Part shown: positions 27,284 through 36,116 of the stretch, piece after piece | How positions within the stretch are numbered: position 1 is the first letter of the stretch | Layout: each line of letters starts with the position of its first letter | Origin: Photobacterium alginatilyticum | GTDB taxonomy: Bacteria; Pseudomonadota; Gammaproteobacteria; Enterobacterales; Vibrionaceae | NCBI RefSeq assembly: GCF_009910675.1 | Contig: NZ_RSEJ01000006.1 | Location: 124,001 to 188,000, forward strand | DNA: 64,000 nt | Direction: 5' to 3' | Program-made: the position numbers and the translations under genes | Notes under the pieces: generated by a model | Database searches by the model: none | The model's input: the letters and a program-made list of their open reading frames with translations, nothing else | Told to the model about the DNA's origin: nothing

Positions 27284-30200
27284 ATGAGACCATTCGCGCG
27301 CTGCTCATTGCTCGCCGCCCTTATTGCCAGTTCATTGTCACCGGCCCTGGCTGCCACCACCTCTTCCTCTGCCGAGCCACAGAATCAGGCTCCGCTCTGG
27401 TTACGCAATACGGCCATTTCACCAGATGGTAAGCAGTTGGCATTTACCTACCAAAGCCGTATCTATCTTGCATCCAGCGACGGCGGTAACGCGCGGGCCA
27501 TCACCAGTGGCGAATTCTACCCGCACGCCCTGGTATGGTCGCCGGATAATAAAACACTGGCTTTTGCTGCCAACCCGTACGGAAACGATGATGTTTTCAC
27601 GGTATCGTTGCAAAGCGGAGAGATGAGCCGCCTCACCTCCCATTCTGCCAACGACATTCCTACCGCCTTTTCCGATAATGGAAAATCCGTGCTGTTCAAC
27701 ACCACGCGCCTAACGGCAGAACAGCAGGATTTTTACAGCCTGCCGCTGTACTCGTTCGGCACCCGGGGTAACCAGCTTTACCGGGTGGATGTAAAAGATA
27801 AAGCCGCTCAGGCCCTGATGCCAATCCCGGCCAAGCATGCGGTCTGGAACGCCGGGAAAACCCAACTGCTCTATAATTCCCCGCACAAGGATCAGCAGTT
27901 CAGAAAGCACCAGAACTCTTTTGCTGTACCGACTATCTGGCTATTCGATGCGGCAACAGGCATACACCGCCAGCTGACCGAAAATAAAATTGCCGCCCAG
28001 CAACCGCTCTGGAACAGTGACAACAGCGGTTTCTACTTCCTGAGTGAGCGCAGCGGCAACTTTAATGTCTGGTTTTATGAACTGGCCACAGGCAAAGAAA
28101 CACCAATCACCACCCTGGCCGATCACCCTGTCCGTCACCTGTCGGTATCAGCCAATGATGATCTGGCATTTTCCTACAACGGGGAATTATACCGGCTAGC
28201 AAAAAACCAGGCGAAACCACAAAAGCTGGCTATCAACATCCGTAACTTCGCCGCCGCCCCAAGCCAGTTCTTCTATAGCAATGACGCAACCCGGTTTATG
28301 CCTTCTGTCTTTGATGCCGAAGAAGTACTCTTTAGCAGCTACGGCGACATCTACGCCATGAATACACGGAACGAAAAGGTCAAGCGACTGACCCATACTG
28401 CCACGGAAGAAAAGCAGATGGTCTTCACCCCTGACGGCTATGGGGTGCTGTACTCGGCAATGCGTAACGGCCACTGGGGACTGTATCTGGCTCGCTCGTT
28501 CAACGAAGAGGAAATGTTGTCCAGCTCCGCGGTGGTTGAGGAGCAACCTTTTCTTGTCATGCCGGGACACGATATTTCACAGCCGGTTTATTCACCAGAC
28601 GGTCGCAAACTTGCCTTTGTCATTGACGGCCGGGCCCTGCATGTCGTCGATCTCGACAACTACGACGACAATAACCCGCAATCGGCCGACTTCGAGACAG
28701 GGCCATCGCTTCTTACTGCCCCGGATGATGCCGATACACAAATCAACGCAAGACCGGGGGCCGGCAAAGAGCTGATTGCCGCCGACATGGTCAGTGAATC
28801 GAACCGCCTTGAGTTTGTGTGGTCGCCCGACTCGACCCAGCTGGCCGTTCACCTCTCGCCTCGTCCCTACGTAGAACAAATCTATGTTGTCGATGCCGGA
28901 GGGAATAAGGCACCGGTCAATGTATCGCAAAGCGGCTTCTACAATGGCAAGCCCAAATGGAGCCAGGACAACCGCATACTGACCTGGACAACCTCAAAAT
29001 TCGGCCTCAAAACAGCCGATGGCGAAGACTGGGACGAAACAGTCACCGGCATTTTTACCAACAACAGCGCCATGCAAGACTTCAAGGATGACCGCGAGCT
29101 ACCCGAAGAGACCGAGCACTACCCGTTCTCGGCCAGCAACCTCGATTACCGTGAGGCCTTCCACCTGCCATTTTCCAGCCAGGTACTGGAAACGCACTTG
29201 CTGGGAGATCACCTGCTGGTCATCGACCTGATGGCTTCACCTTCCGGCGACGAGACCACACGCGGCTTCCTGTATAATGTCCGTACCGCGGAATCGCATA
29301 CTGTATTTACCGATCTCCCGATGGCAAGCGACGCCTATATCACAGCAGATCAGAGCTTTGTCTATCTGCTGGCAGATGGTGAAGTATTCGAGATCGATAC
29401 AGCTACGGGCGACTCAGTCAGCTTACCTATCGATTTGCCTGTTGATTACCAGGAGGCACCGAGGAGATTGGCCGCCTACCAGCAGTTTGTCCGCCAGACA
29501 CAAGAGATGTACTATCGTCCAGACATGGGCAATGTCGACTGGGCCTTCTACAGCGAACACTATCAGCGCTTTTTGCCGCACATCAACAATAACCGTGACT
29601 TCGTCAATGTGCTCAAAGAGCTGAGCGGGGAGCTGAATGCTTCTCACACCGGTGCTTATTCCATGCCGGCAAATACCATGCGAGAAGATGCGACAGCCGA
29701 GCTCGGGCTGATCTTCGACCAGCACGTCGCCTCGGCTTCCCTCTCCTCCGGCAAGGGAAAAAAAGGCAAAAAAGCCCCGAGTGAAGGCCTTACTATTCAC
29801 AGTATTCTTCCGGGCGGCCCGGCGGACAACGACGCTTATGGTATTCAGCCCGGTGATCGGCTTGTCGCGCTCAACAACAGGCCGGTCAATACCCTGGCGG
29901 ATCTGGCCGATGCACTGAACAACAAAGCCGATCAACCCGTTGCTCTGACTTTGCAGCGCGGCAATGAAAATACCTGGCAGCAACGCATCACTCCGATAGA
30001 TAGCGACGAGGCCTACTCGCTGATCATGAAACGCTGGGAGATCGCACGCCGGAATTATGTCAGCCAGCAAACCGGCGGTAAGGTGGGTTATGTCTACCTG
30101 CCAGATATGAGCAATGCGTCCTTCCTGCACCTGAGATCGGAGGCACTCGGCCGACTGAGAAATGCTGATGCCCTGATCGTCGACGTCCGCTTCAACGGCG

Positions 30201-30634
30201 GCGGCTTCCTGGCAGATACCTTAATTGAGTTTCTCACCGCACGCAAAGCGGCTGACATTGTGCCCCATATCGGCCAACCGACGTCAGATGCCAGTCGTCG
30301 CAGCTGGCTGAAACCTTCCGTGGTGATCGCAAATTCCGGCTCATATTCGGAAGCATCGGCCTTTAGCCAGTATTATCAGGATCTGAAAGTGGGCCCGATC
30401 ATCGGGGAGCCGGTACCGGGCACCGGCACAACCGTCATGGGGCTCGACTCCCAAGTCTACCAAGGAGTCGGCTATATGTTCCCGTACCAGCCGCTGCGTA
30501 CTCTCGACGGAAACCTGTATGAAAACCTCGAGCTCCAGCCCGATGTCGCCGTATTTAACCGTCCGTCAGAGATTGCCTCAGGCAAGGACAGTCAGCTTGA
30601 TGCGGCGATCAAGGAGGCGCTAAAAAGCCTATAG
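27284..30634 (+). CDS. Tricorn-like protease (WD40-like propellers, PDZ, S41 peptidase)
   Basis: 1116 residues with a signal peptide (cleavage after SPALA), so periplasmic or exported. Beta-propeller repeats follow (ISPDGKQLAFTYQSRIY, LVWSPDNKTLAFAANP, YSPDGRKLAFVIDGR, FVWSPDSTQLAVHL), running to about 710. Next come a core domain, a PDZ domain (about 835-905, IHSILPGGPADNDAYGIQPGDRLVAL) and a C-terminal S41 protease with VDVRFNGGGF and the nucleophile region NSGSYSEASAF (about 1017-1027). The family degrades peptides processively. A Lys/Gly-rich insert (GKGKKGKKAPS) precedes the PDZ domain. Stand-alone gene. Confidence 0.88.
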   Translation: MRPFARCSLLAALIASSLSPALAATTSSSAEPQNQAPLWLRNTAISPDGKQLAFTYQSRIYLASSDGGNARAITSGEFYPHALVWSPDNKTLAFAANPYGNDDVFTVSLQSGEMSRLTSHSANDIPTAFSDNGKSVLFNTTRLTAEQQDFYSLPLYSFGTRGNQLYRVDVKDKAAQALMPIPAKHAVWNAGKTQLLYNSPHKDQQFRKHQNSFAVPTIWLFDAATGIHRQLTENKIAAQQPLWNSDNSGFYFLSERSGNFNVWFYELATGKETPITTLADHPVRHLSVSANDDLAFSYNGELYRLAKNQAKPQKLAINIRNFAAAPSQFFYSNDATRFMPSVFDAEEVLFSSYGDIYAMNTRNEKVKRLTHTATEEKQMVFTPDGYGVLYSAMRNGHWGLYLARSFNEEEMLSSSAVVEEQPFLVMPGHDISQPVYSPDGRKLAFVIDGRALHVVDLDNYDDNNPQSADFETGPSLLTAPDDADTQINARPGAGKELIAADMVSESNRLEFVWSPDSTQLAVHLSPRPYVEQIYVVDAGGNKAPVNVSQSGFYNGKPKWSQDNRILTWTTSKFGLKTADGEDWDETVTGIFTNNSAMQDFKDDRELPEETEHYPFSASNLDYREAFHLPFSSQVLETHLLGDHLLVIDLMASPSGDETTRGFLYNVRTAESHTVFTDLPMASDAYITADQSFVYLLADGEVFEIDTATGDSVSLPIDLPVDYQEAPRRLAAYQQFVRQTQEMYYRPDMGNVDWAFYSEHYQRFLPHINNNRDFVNVLKELSGELNASHTGAYSMPANTMREDATAELGLIFDQHVASASLSSGKGKKGKKAPSEGLTIHSILPGGPADNDAYGIQPGDRLVALNNRPVNTLADLADALNNKADQPVALTLQRGNENTWQQRITPIDSDEAYSLIMKRWEIARRNYVSQQTGGKVGYVYLPDMSNASFLHLRSEALGRLRNADALIVDVRFNGGGFLADTLIEFLTARKAADIVPHIGQPTSDASRRSWLKPSVVIANSGSYSEASAFSQYYQDLKVGPIIGEPVPGTGTTVMGLDSQVYQGVGYMFPYQPLRTLDGNLYENLELQPDVAVFNRPSEIASGKDSQLDAAIKEALKSL

Positions 30635-30662
30635 GCCAAGTAACTAAATTTACGCCGTACAA

Positions 30663-30700
30663 AACCAGGTCGTGCCGCTGAGCCGGCCTGGTTCACCTTT
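30663..30700 (+). terminator. Probable terminator of the tricorn-like gene
   Basis: Stem AACCAGG / CCTGGTT with a GC-rich interior, followed by CACCTTTTATT; about 30 bases after the stop. Confidence 0.65.
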
Positions 30701-30876
30701 TATTCCGCTCACTGACACTTTTAGTGCGTGAAAAGCAAACGCCAGCCTTACAAGCCAACAGCACCTTCACTGCTCTCGAAGCCATCAAATAACACTAGCC
30801 CCTCCGCTTAGCAGCCAGCTCTGTTTTTGTCTGAAGCAGGCTTCAAAAAGTATCTGGATCTCAAAAAATCTACAAA

Positions 30877-30920
30877 GTATAAATTATACCATTTAGTATA
30901 ATTTGTACTTTATGGTATAA
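30877..30920. promoter_or_regulatory. Nested AT-rich operator ahead of the cyclodeaminase operon
   Basis: A perfect 13-base palindrome, GTATAAATTATAC (30877-30889), is overlapped by a second inverted repeat, TTATACCAT (30884-30892) and ATGGTATAA (30912-30920), with AGTA/TACT in between. It lies directly upstream of the operon start and probably binds a dedicated regulator, perhaps the YheO-like protein encoded beyond the operon. Confidence 0.5.
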
Positions 30921-30957
30921 GTGCATTATGTTTCAGCAAAGACAAACGAGAACAATC

Positions 30958-31944
30958 ATGCAAAGCCACCCTACTGAGATCACCAATAACATAGCTAAGC
31001 CATTGATCCTTTGTGACTCGGAAGTCCGAGACCTGTTGTCGCAACTTGATGTCCAGGGGCAAATGAAATCCCTGTTCCTGGCATTAAGTGAAAATACAGC
31101 AGTCCAGCCACCACAAACGTTAGCCCTGCTTCCAGATAACGCGGGTGACTTCATCACCTATCTGGGCGCCATGGCCAAAGAAGCGGTATTTGGCGCCAAA
31201 CTGTCCCCGTACCTGATCACCGAGCAACAGCCGATCATTACCGCCTGGACCAGCCTGATGTCGATGCAAACCGGCCAGCCCTTGCTGTGGTGTGACTCAA
31301 GTCAGCTAACAGTTGAGCGTACCGCCGGCACCACAGCGCTGGCCATTGACTACCTGGCCCCTGAAAACAGCAGCCACTTGGCGCTGATCGGGGCCGGTAA
31401 CGTCGGCCTGGCGCACCTTCGCCATGTACTGAAACTACGCAACTGGAAAACAATCAGTCTATATGCACCTGAGCTGGCCGATAATCCGGCGCGACGCGAT
31501 GAAATAATGACGATCGATCCCCGGATTCAGATCGCTACAGATGCCAGTCTCTGTACGAAAGAAGCCGATGTGATCATGCTCTGTACCTCCTCTGCCCAGC
31601 CAGTTATTTCACTGACTGACATCAAGCCATCAGCTGTTATCACTTCGATCAGCACCAATGCAGCCAATGCCCACGAGGTACCACCAGAGCTTCTGAATCA
31701 GGCCGACGTGTACTGTGATTACCAACAGACAACGCCAGACAGTGCCGGTGAAATGTGCCTTGCAGCAAACCAGCACGGTTGGGATAAGTCACAGATCAGG
31801 GGCGATCTGGCGAGCCTGGTTGCACAAACCTGCCCGCTCCCTGATTATGATAAACCGGTCTTTTTCCGCTCAATCGGGCTGGGGCTGGAAGATGTCGCAA
31901 TGGCCTACGGGATCTGGAAACTGGCAAGCCAGCAACTTCAATAA
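30958..31944 (+). CDS. Ornithine cyclodeaminase/mu-crystallin family protein
   Basis: 328 residues. The Rossmann motif is LALIGAGNVGLAHLRHVLKL, with VERTAGTTALAIDYLAPEN ahead and VIMLCTSSAQPVI and SIGLGLEDVAMAYGIWKLA behind, all family hallmarks (NAD-dependent deaminating cyclase or imine reductase). The ATG at 30958 has GAGAAC ahead; an ATG at 30928 has no ribosome site and abuts the operator. Forms an operon with the aminotransferase, so the pair probably acts on one amino acid or its imine. Substrate unknown. Confidence 0.83.
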   Translation: MQSHPTEITNNIAKPLILCDSEVRDLLSQLDVQGQMKSLFLALSENTAVQPPQTLALLPDNAGDFITYLGAMAKEAVFGAKLSPYLITEQQPIITAWTSLMSMQTGQPLLWCDSSQLTVERTAGTTALAIDYLAPENSSHLALIGAGNVGLAHLRHVLKLRNWKTISLYAPELADNPARRDEIMTIDPRIQIATDASLCTKEADVIMLCTSSAQPVISLTDIKPSAVITSISTNAANAHEVPPELLNQADVYCDYQQTTPDSAGEMCLAANQHGWDKSQIRGDLASLVAQTCPLPDYDKPVFFRSIGLGLEDVAMAYGIWKLASQQLQ

Positions 31945-31991
31945 ACACAGAATAAATACGCTGTATTTGAATAAATTGATAAGGATAGACC

Positions 31992-33116
31992 ATGAAAATC
32001 AAAGAGTTTGGTGTCGAGATCTGGATGAACGACTATGAAAACACCTGTCATTATAATCTGGCCGAAACCTGTGTTGAATCGCTCACTGTCGAGCAGCTGC
32101 TGGAGATGTCAGGCAAGCGTGACACGATCTTAGATGAATTATTGCCGATGAAACTGACGTACGGTGCCATCGAAGGCTCAGATCGATTACGTGACAACAT
32201 TATTTCGCTCTACCAGAAACAAAAACGCGAAAACATCTTGATCACCCACGGCGCTATTGGTGCCAATGCCCTGGTGCACGAAGCCCTGGTTTCCCCTGGG
32301 GATAAGGTAATTGCCGTCTTACCAACCTATCAGCAGCACTACTCTATCCCGGAAAGCTACGGGGCTGATGTTCACATTGTTAAGCTAAAAGAAGAAAACC
32401 AGTTTCTACCTGATCTGGACGAGCTGCGACAACTGGCAACAGAAGGCACCCGACTGATAGCGATCAATAACCCGAACAACCCGACGGGCGCACTGATGGA
32501 TGAAGCTTTCCTGGAGCAGGTGGTTGACATTGCTCGCTCCTGCGGCGCCTACCTGCTCTGTGACGAGGTCTATCGCGGCACAGACGAAGAGGGTAACGGC
32601 TTTACCGCTTCAGTTGCAGACCTTTACGAAAAAGGGATCGGCACCAGCAGTATGTCGAAAACATTTTCTCTGGCCGGTTTACGACTGGGCTGGCTAGCCG
32701 GGCCGCTTGAGGTGATCAAGGCGGTCTGTATTCACCGTGACTACAATACCATCAGCGTCGGCATGCTTGATGATCACTTTGCCTCTATCGCCCTGGAATG
32801 TCGCGACGCTATCCTTGAGCGTAATCGCCATATCTGCAATACCAACCGGGATATGCTGGATGCCTGGGTAGCCAAGGAGCCATTGGTTTCTTACATCAGG
32901 CCCAAATCAGGCACCACAGCCTTACTGAAGTATGATCTGGACATGTCATCACGAGATTTCTGCGTAGGGCTGCTTGAAGCAAAAGGAGTCATGTTCACGC
33001 CCGGCAGCGTACTGGATATGGAAGGCTATGTACGTATCGGCTATGCAAATAATCCGCAAGTGCTAGAGACCGGATTGGCAAAAGTATCGGAATACCTTAC
33101 TGAGCTGCAAGACTGA
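31992..33116 (+). CDS. PLP-dependent class I/II aminotransferase
   Basis: 374 residues of fold type I. INNPNNPTGALMDEAF, AYLLCDEVYRGTDEEG (Asp and Tyr that hold PLP) and SSMSKTFSLAGLRLGWLAGP (Schiff-base lysine) are all present; the C-terminal Arg region is VMFTPGSVLDMEGYVRIGYANN. Resembles capreomycidine-synthase-like and valine/alanine-type enzymes. Follows the cyclodeaminase by 47 bases with Shine-Dalgarno AAGGATAG. Confidence 0.85.
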   Translation: MKIKEFGVEIWMNDYENTCHYNLAETCVESLTVEQLLEMSGKRDTILDELLPMKLTYGAIEGSDRLRDNIISLYQKQKRENILITHGAIGANALVHEALVSPGDKVIAVLPTYQQHYSIPESYGADVHIVKLKEENQFLPDLDELRQLATEGTRLIAINNPNNPTGALMDEAFLEQVVDIARSCGAYLLCDEVYRGTDEEGNGFTASVADLYEKGIGTSSMSKTFSLAGLRLGWLAGPLEVIKAVCIHRDYNTISVGMLDDHFASIALECRDAILERNRHICNTNRDMLDAWVAKEPLVSYIRPKSGTTALLKYDLDMSSRDFCVGLLEAKGVMFTPGSVLDMEGYVRIGYANNPQVLETGLAKVSEYLTELQD

Positions 33117-33125
33117 CAGGCTGAA

Positions 33126-33146
33126 GGGGTAATGTGACATTGCCCC
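33126..33146. terminator. Hairpin between convergent genes
   Basis: GGGGTAATGT / ACATTGCCCC with a single-base loop (one wobble pair), between the convergent aminotransferase and YheO-like genes; likely ends one or both transcripts. Confidence 0.5.
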
Positions 33147-33160
33147 TGTCTTGATCGGTA

Positions 33161-33829
33161 CTAACTCTTGTTCTTTATTTCCCGCAAATAGTTAAAGACG
33201 GTGGCCCGGCCCATGCTGAGCACATTGGCAATATAGTCTGCCGAGTTTTTCCCGTTAAACGCCCCTTGCTCGTACAAAGCTTCGACCAGCTGACGTTTAT
33301 CTTTTCTCGATATCACGGAGAGCGTCAGATGGTGGCTGGCCAGCCAGTCATGGATAAAGCTGTTGATTTTTTCTTGCCAGTCATCATTAAACAGTTTCTC
33401 TGGCTGCGGGATCAGGTTTTTAGCCGGCAATAGCAGATCCAGTACCGCCCGGGCGGACTCGATCGGTGTGGTATTCATATTAATACACAGCATTCCGATA
33501 GGGGTATTGGCATCATTACGCAGTACCACACTGGTTGAGCAAATCTTCTGGCCATCCCAGTTGAGTTTCTCGTAAGGGCCTATCACGGATTCTGTCTGGT
33601 CAAAATTAACATCGTCAAGTGCAGAAGGGTCGCCGATTTTACGCTTGGAGATATTATTGGCGATATAAGCCACGCTCTGGGTTGCCAGATCATGGATAAT
33701 GACCTCGACATAATCCGAAAACAATAACGCGATACCGTCGGCGACGGGTGCGTAACGCTGTATTAATAACTCAGCACTTTGCTGTTTTTCTTGTGGCGTC
33801 ATTTTCTGAGTAAACTCAATAATCTCCAA
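33161..33829 (-). CDS. YheO-like PAS/HTH transcriptional regulator
   Basis: 222 residues read from a TTG; an internal ATG at 33802 is possible. The PAS-like half contains YAPVADGIALLFSDYVEVIIHDLATQSVAYIAN and NTPIGMLCINMNTTPIESA. The C-terminal helix-turn-helix is RQLVEALYEQGAFNGKNSADYIANVLSMGRATVFNYLREIK (HTH_22). YheO-type proteins sense small ligands. Convergent with the cyclodeaminase-aminotransferase operon, a common arrangement for its own regulator. Confidence 0.8.
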   Translation of the reverse strand: MEIIEFTQKMTPQEKQQSAELLIQRYAPVADGIALLFSDYVEVIIHDLATQSVAYIANNISKRKIGDPSALDDVNFDQTESVIGPYEKLNWDGQKICSTSVVLRNDANTPIGMLCINMNTTPIESARAVLDLLLPAKNLIPQPEKLFNDDWQEKINSFIHDWLASHHLTLSVISRKDKRQLVEALYEQGAFNGKNSADYIANVLSMGRATVFNYLREIKNKS

Positions 33830-33900
33830 TCATGGAGGGCATACTACCTAGCCGTAATACCATTGTATAGAGGGGGGAGGCTCTCCCTGCAGCCAAACCG

Positions 33901-34239
33901 CTAGTAGCTCAGCTCAAACACCACAGAGCCGCTGTCAACCTCAACGGCCTGCTGATCGATCACCTCGCCGCCCGCCTCTACCGAAATACTAAAATCCTCG
34001 GTGGCATTAAATTTCAAACCGGCCCCAAACTCAGTCGGATCAACTTGGTTTCTGTCCTGATACACACTGCTCTTATCGACCATCATATTGCTGACAGGTC
34101 TGTCACCCCCACCAATAAACTCAAGCTTTTGCTCAGAGGCTGCCTTATCAACAAAAATCTCGCCCAATTCTCGCTCTTCTGCCTGCACAGCCAAAGAGAA
34201 CAGCAATGCTGCTACCACAATTTCAATACGCACTTTCAT
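33901..34239 (-). CDS. Small exported protein, function unknown
   Basis: 112 residues from the ATG at 34237-34239 with a G-run ahead. Signal peptide VRIEIVVAALLFSLAVQA, mature part ERELGEIFVDKAASEQKLEFIGG, with regular hydrophilic/hydrophobic alternation (DFSISVEAGGEVIDQQAVEV, SGSVVFELSY) that suggests beta strands, possibly a tiny barrel-like or fibril-like surface protein. No family recognised. Confidence 0.6.
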   Translation of the reverse strand: MKVRIEIVVAALLFSLAVQAEERELGEIFVDKAASEQKLEFIGGGDRPVSNMMVDKSSVYQDRNQVDPTEFGAGLKFNATEDFSISVEAGGEVIDQQAVEVDSGSVVFELSY

Positions 34240-34413
34240 CCCCCCATACCAACGAATACACAAGCAGTTTTAAGCTCAATCTTTCTCATTAAATAACCTA
34301 ACGCAAGAAGAAAAACAAGCTTACTACTTGCAATATGACAGCAAAGAAACCGTTCCTATCGCTCGCAATTACACGTACGCTTATAGCAAGGCTCTTGCAT
34401 CAGGAATCCTATT

Positions 34414-34941
34414 ATGTCTGTCACCTACCCACTCGAAATAGCCCAGCTTGGCAATCCCATCCTGCGCCAGTTGGCGACACCGCTGACCCCCGGCCAGCTT
34501 AAGAAATATGCACCGTTCTTTGCCGCGCTGGAGAAGAAGATGCTTGAGCACAATGGCGTCGGCATTGCGGCGCCGCAAGTCAGCGAGTCTGTCCGGGCAT
34601 TTATCGTTGCATCGAGTCCTAATCCTCGATACCCCAACGCCCCGCACATGGCACCTACCCTGATGATCAACCCCGAACTTATCTGGTCAAGCAAAGAGAC
34701 GGAAAAAGACTGGGAAGGGTGCCTGAGCATTCCCGGCATGCGAGCCAAAGTCAGCCGCCACAAGAAAATCGAGGTGCGATATACCACTATCGACGGTCAC
34801 GAGGTAAAAAGTCATATGGAAGGTTTTATTGCCCGGATCTTCCAGCACGAACTGGATCATCTCAACGGGATCGTCTTTCTCGACCGGGCCGAAAAGCATG
34901 ATTACGCCACCGAGGCGGAATTTATGAAGATCATCAGCTAA
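34414..34941 (+). CDS. def: Peptide deformylase
   Basis: 175 residues. All three active-site motifs are present: GVGIAAPQV, EGCLSIPG (metal Cys) and the HELDH zinc-binding motif in QHELDHLNGIVFLDR. Removes the N-formyl group from nascent proteins. It lacks the usual fmt neighbour, so it is probably the second deformylase that Vibrionaceae carry on chromosome II. Confidence 0.93.
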   Translation: MSVTYPLEIAQLGNPILRQLATPLTPGQLKKYAPFFAALEKKMLEHNGVGIAAPQVSESVRAFIVASSPNPRYPNAPHMAPTLMINPELIWSSKETEKDWEGCLSIPGMRAKVSRHKKIEVRYTTIDGHEVKSHMEGFIARIFQHELDHLNGIVFLDRAEKHDYATEAEFMKIIS

Positions 34942-34997
34942 TTTTTACTTACCACAGTTTCAGCATCGCGCTGCAACACGTTCACAAGGGGTAAGTG

Positions 34998-35210
34998 ATG
35001 TCCGACCATATATACAAACTGATCGAGCTGGTAGGCTCGTCTCCGAACAGCGTCGAAGAGGCCGTCAACTCGGCTCTGACCAAAGCCAACAATAGCCTCA
35101 GCAACATGCGCTGGTTTGAAGTCTGCGATGTCCGGGGCAACATAGAAAACGGCCAGGTCGACCACTGGCAAGTCACCATTAAAGTAGGATTCACCCTCAA
35201 GGAAGACTAA
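34998..35210 (+). CDS. Dodecin-family flavoprotein
   Basis: 70 residues. [31 protein letters not shown] and the flavin-contacting [27 protein letters not shown] match dodecin, a dodecameric flavin store and buffer. The ATG at 34998 is preferred over the GTG just upstream; AAGGGG lies ahead. Follows the deformylase gene by 56 bases. Confidence 0.88.
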   Translation: MSDHIYKLIELVGSSPNSVEEAVNSALTKANNSLSNMRWFEVCDVRGNIENGQVDHWQVTIKVGFTLKED

Positions 35211-35235
35211 CCCTTTAAGTTCCGTAAACTAAAAC

Positions 35236-35267
35236 GGGCTGACAGATTACGGAAGAATTATCAGCCC
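35236..35267. terminator. Possible terminator hairpin after the dodecin gene
   Basis: Perfect GGGCTGA / TCAGCCC arms with an 18-base loop, 25 bases after the stop; no T-run, so function is uncertain. Confidence 0.4.
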
Positions 35268-35504
35268 AATCATCCCTGCACTTCCCGCCATATACCTATT
35301 GTGAAGCGCGCTTTTTTGTAAAGACACAAACTCGTTATGCAATCACCACTCTATTCTTATAACAATCATAAAACACAATCTGTCAGTTTTACCCCTTAAT
35401 AAGTCAAATATGCCACTCATCATCTCAAACCGGTATTGTCATACTGTGCTCGGTTACTGCACAGCACAGCTGTGATTCACAACGAGCATTCACGGGAGCA
35501 CACC

Positions 35505-36023
35505 ATGACTCAGCACGCCGGCAAGGCCCTTATTATTATTGATCCACAGAACGATTATTTCCCGGAAGGTAAATATCCGCTATGGAACACAGAGTTAATA
35601 CTGACAAATATCAAAAAAGCTATCGGGCGTGCCAGGCAACAGGATATAGCTGTTATTCTTGTCCAGCACATTGCCAACAGCGAGATCGGTATTGCGCCAT
35701 TTTTTAACGAAGGCACCGAAGGCGCAGCAATCCACCCGGAAATAACGGCAGCCGCCCCAGCAGCCACCATTGTCACCAAATCCTTTGCCGATAGCTTCGA
35801 GCAGACCTGCCTGGAACATGTCTTAAAAGAGCAAGGTATTACAGAGCTATTGCTATGCGGAATGATGACTCAGAACTGTGTCACCCACACAGCCATTTCC
35901 AGACAGGCAGAGAAGTACACCGTCTCAGTACTGGCCGATTGCTGTACCACCGTCGACGAAATGATCCACAATATCGCCCTGAATGCGATGTCAACACGTG
36001 TCCGGCTTCTGACTATGGATTAA
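35505..36023 (+). CDS. Isochorismatase-family cysteine hydrolase
   Basis: 172 residues. Catalytic triad visible: Asp in ALIIIDPQNDYF, a conserved Lys in IVTKSFADSF and Cys in LLLCGMMTQNCVTHT. Family members hydrolyse amides (nicotinamidase, ureidosuccinate-type enzymes) or ethers. The ATG at 35505 with CGGGAG ahead is preferred over a start 23 codons upstream. Substrate unknown. Confidence 0.87.
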   Translation: MTQHAGKALIIIDPQNDYFPEGKYPLWNTELILTNIKKAIGRARQQDIAVILVQHIANSEIGIAPFFNEGTEGAAIHPEITAAAPAATIVTKSFADSFEQTCLEHVLKEQGITELLLCGMMTQNCVTHTAISRQAEKYTVSVLADCCTTVDEMIHNIALNAMSTRVRLLTMD

Positions 36024-36043
36024 CAAAACGGGAGTACATTAAT

Positions 36044-36076
36044 ATGGCCTCGGTGCTCACACTTGAAGATGTATAA
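36044..36076 (+). pseudogene. Possible truncated gene start (10 codons)
   Basis: An ATG with GGGAG ahead and the frame MASVLTLEDV then a stop, right after the hydrolase and just before the AT-rich ParB patch. It may be the remnant 5' end of a gene cut by an insertion, or a chance frame. Confidence 0.2.
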
Positions 36077-36086
36077 TTTTTATATG

Positions 36087-36114
36087 TTATGGGGTAAAAA
36101 AATTTACCCCATAA
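36087..36114. terminator. Bidirectional hairpin between hydrolase and orphan ParB gene
   Basis: Perfect 12-base stem TTATGGGGTAAA / TTTACCCCATAA with an AAAA loop, between the convergent genes. Confidence 0.6.
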
Positions 36115-36116
36115 AT

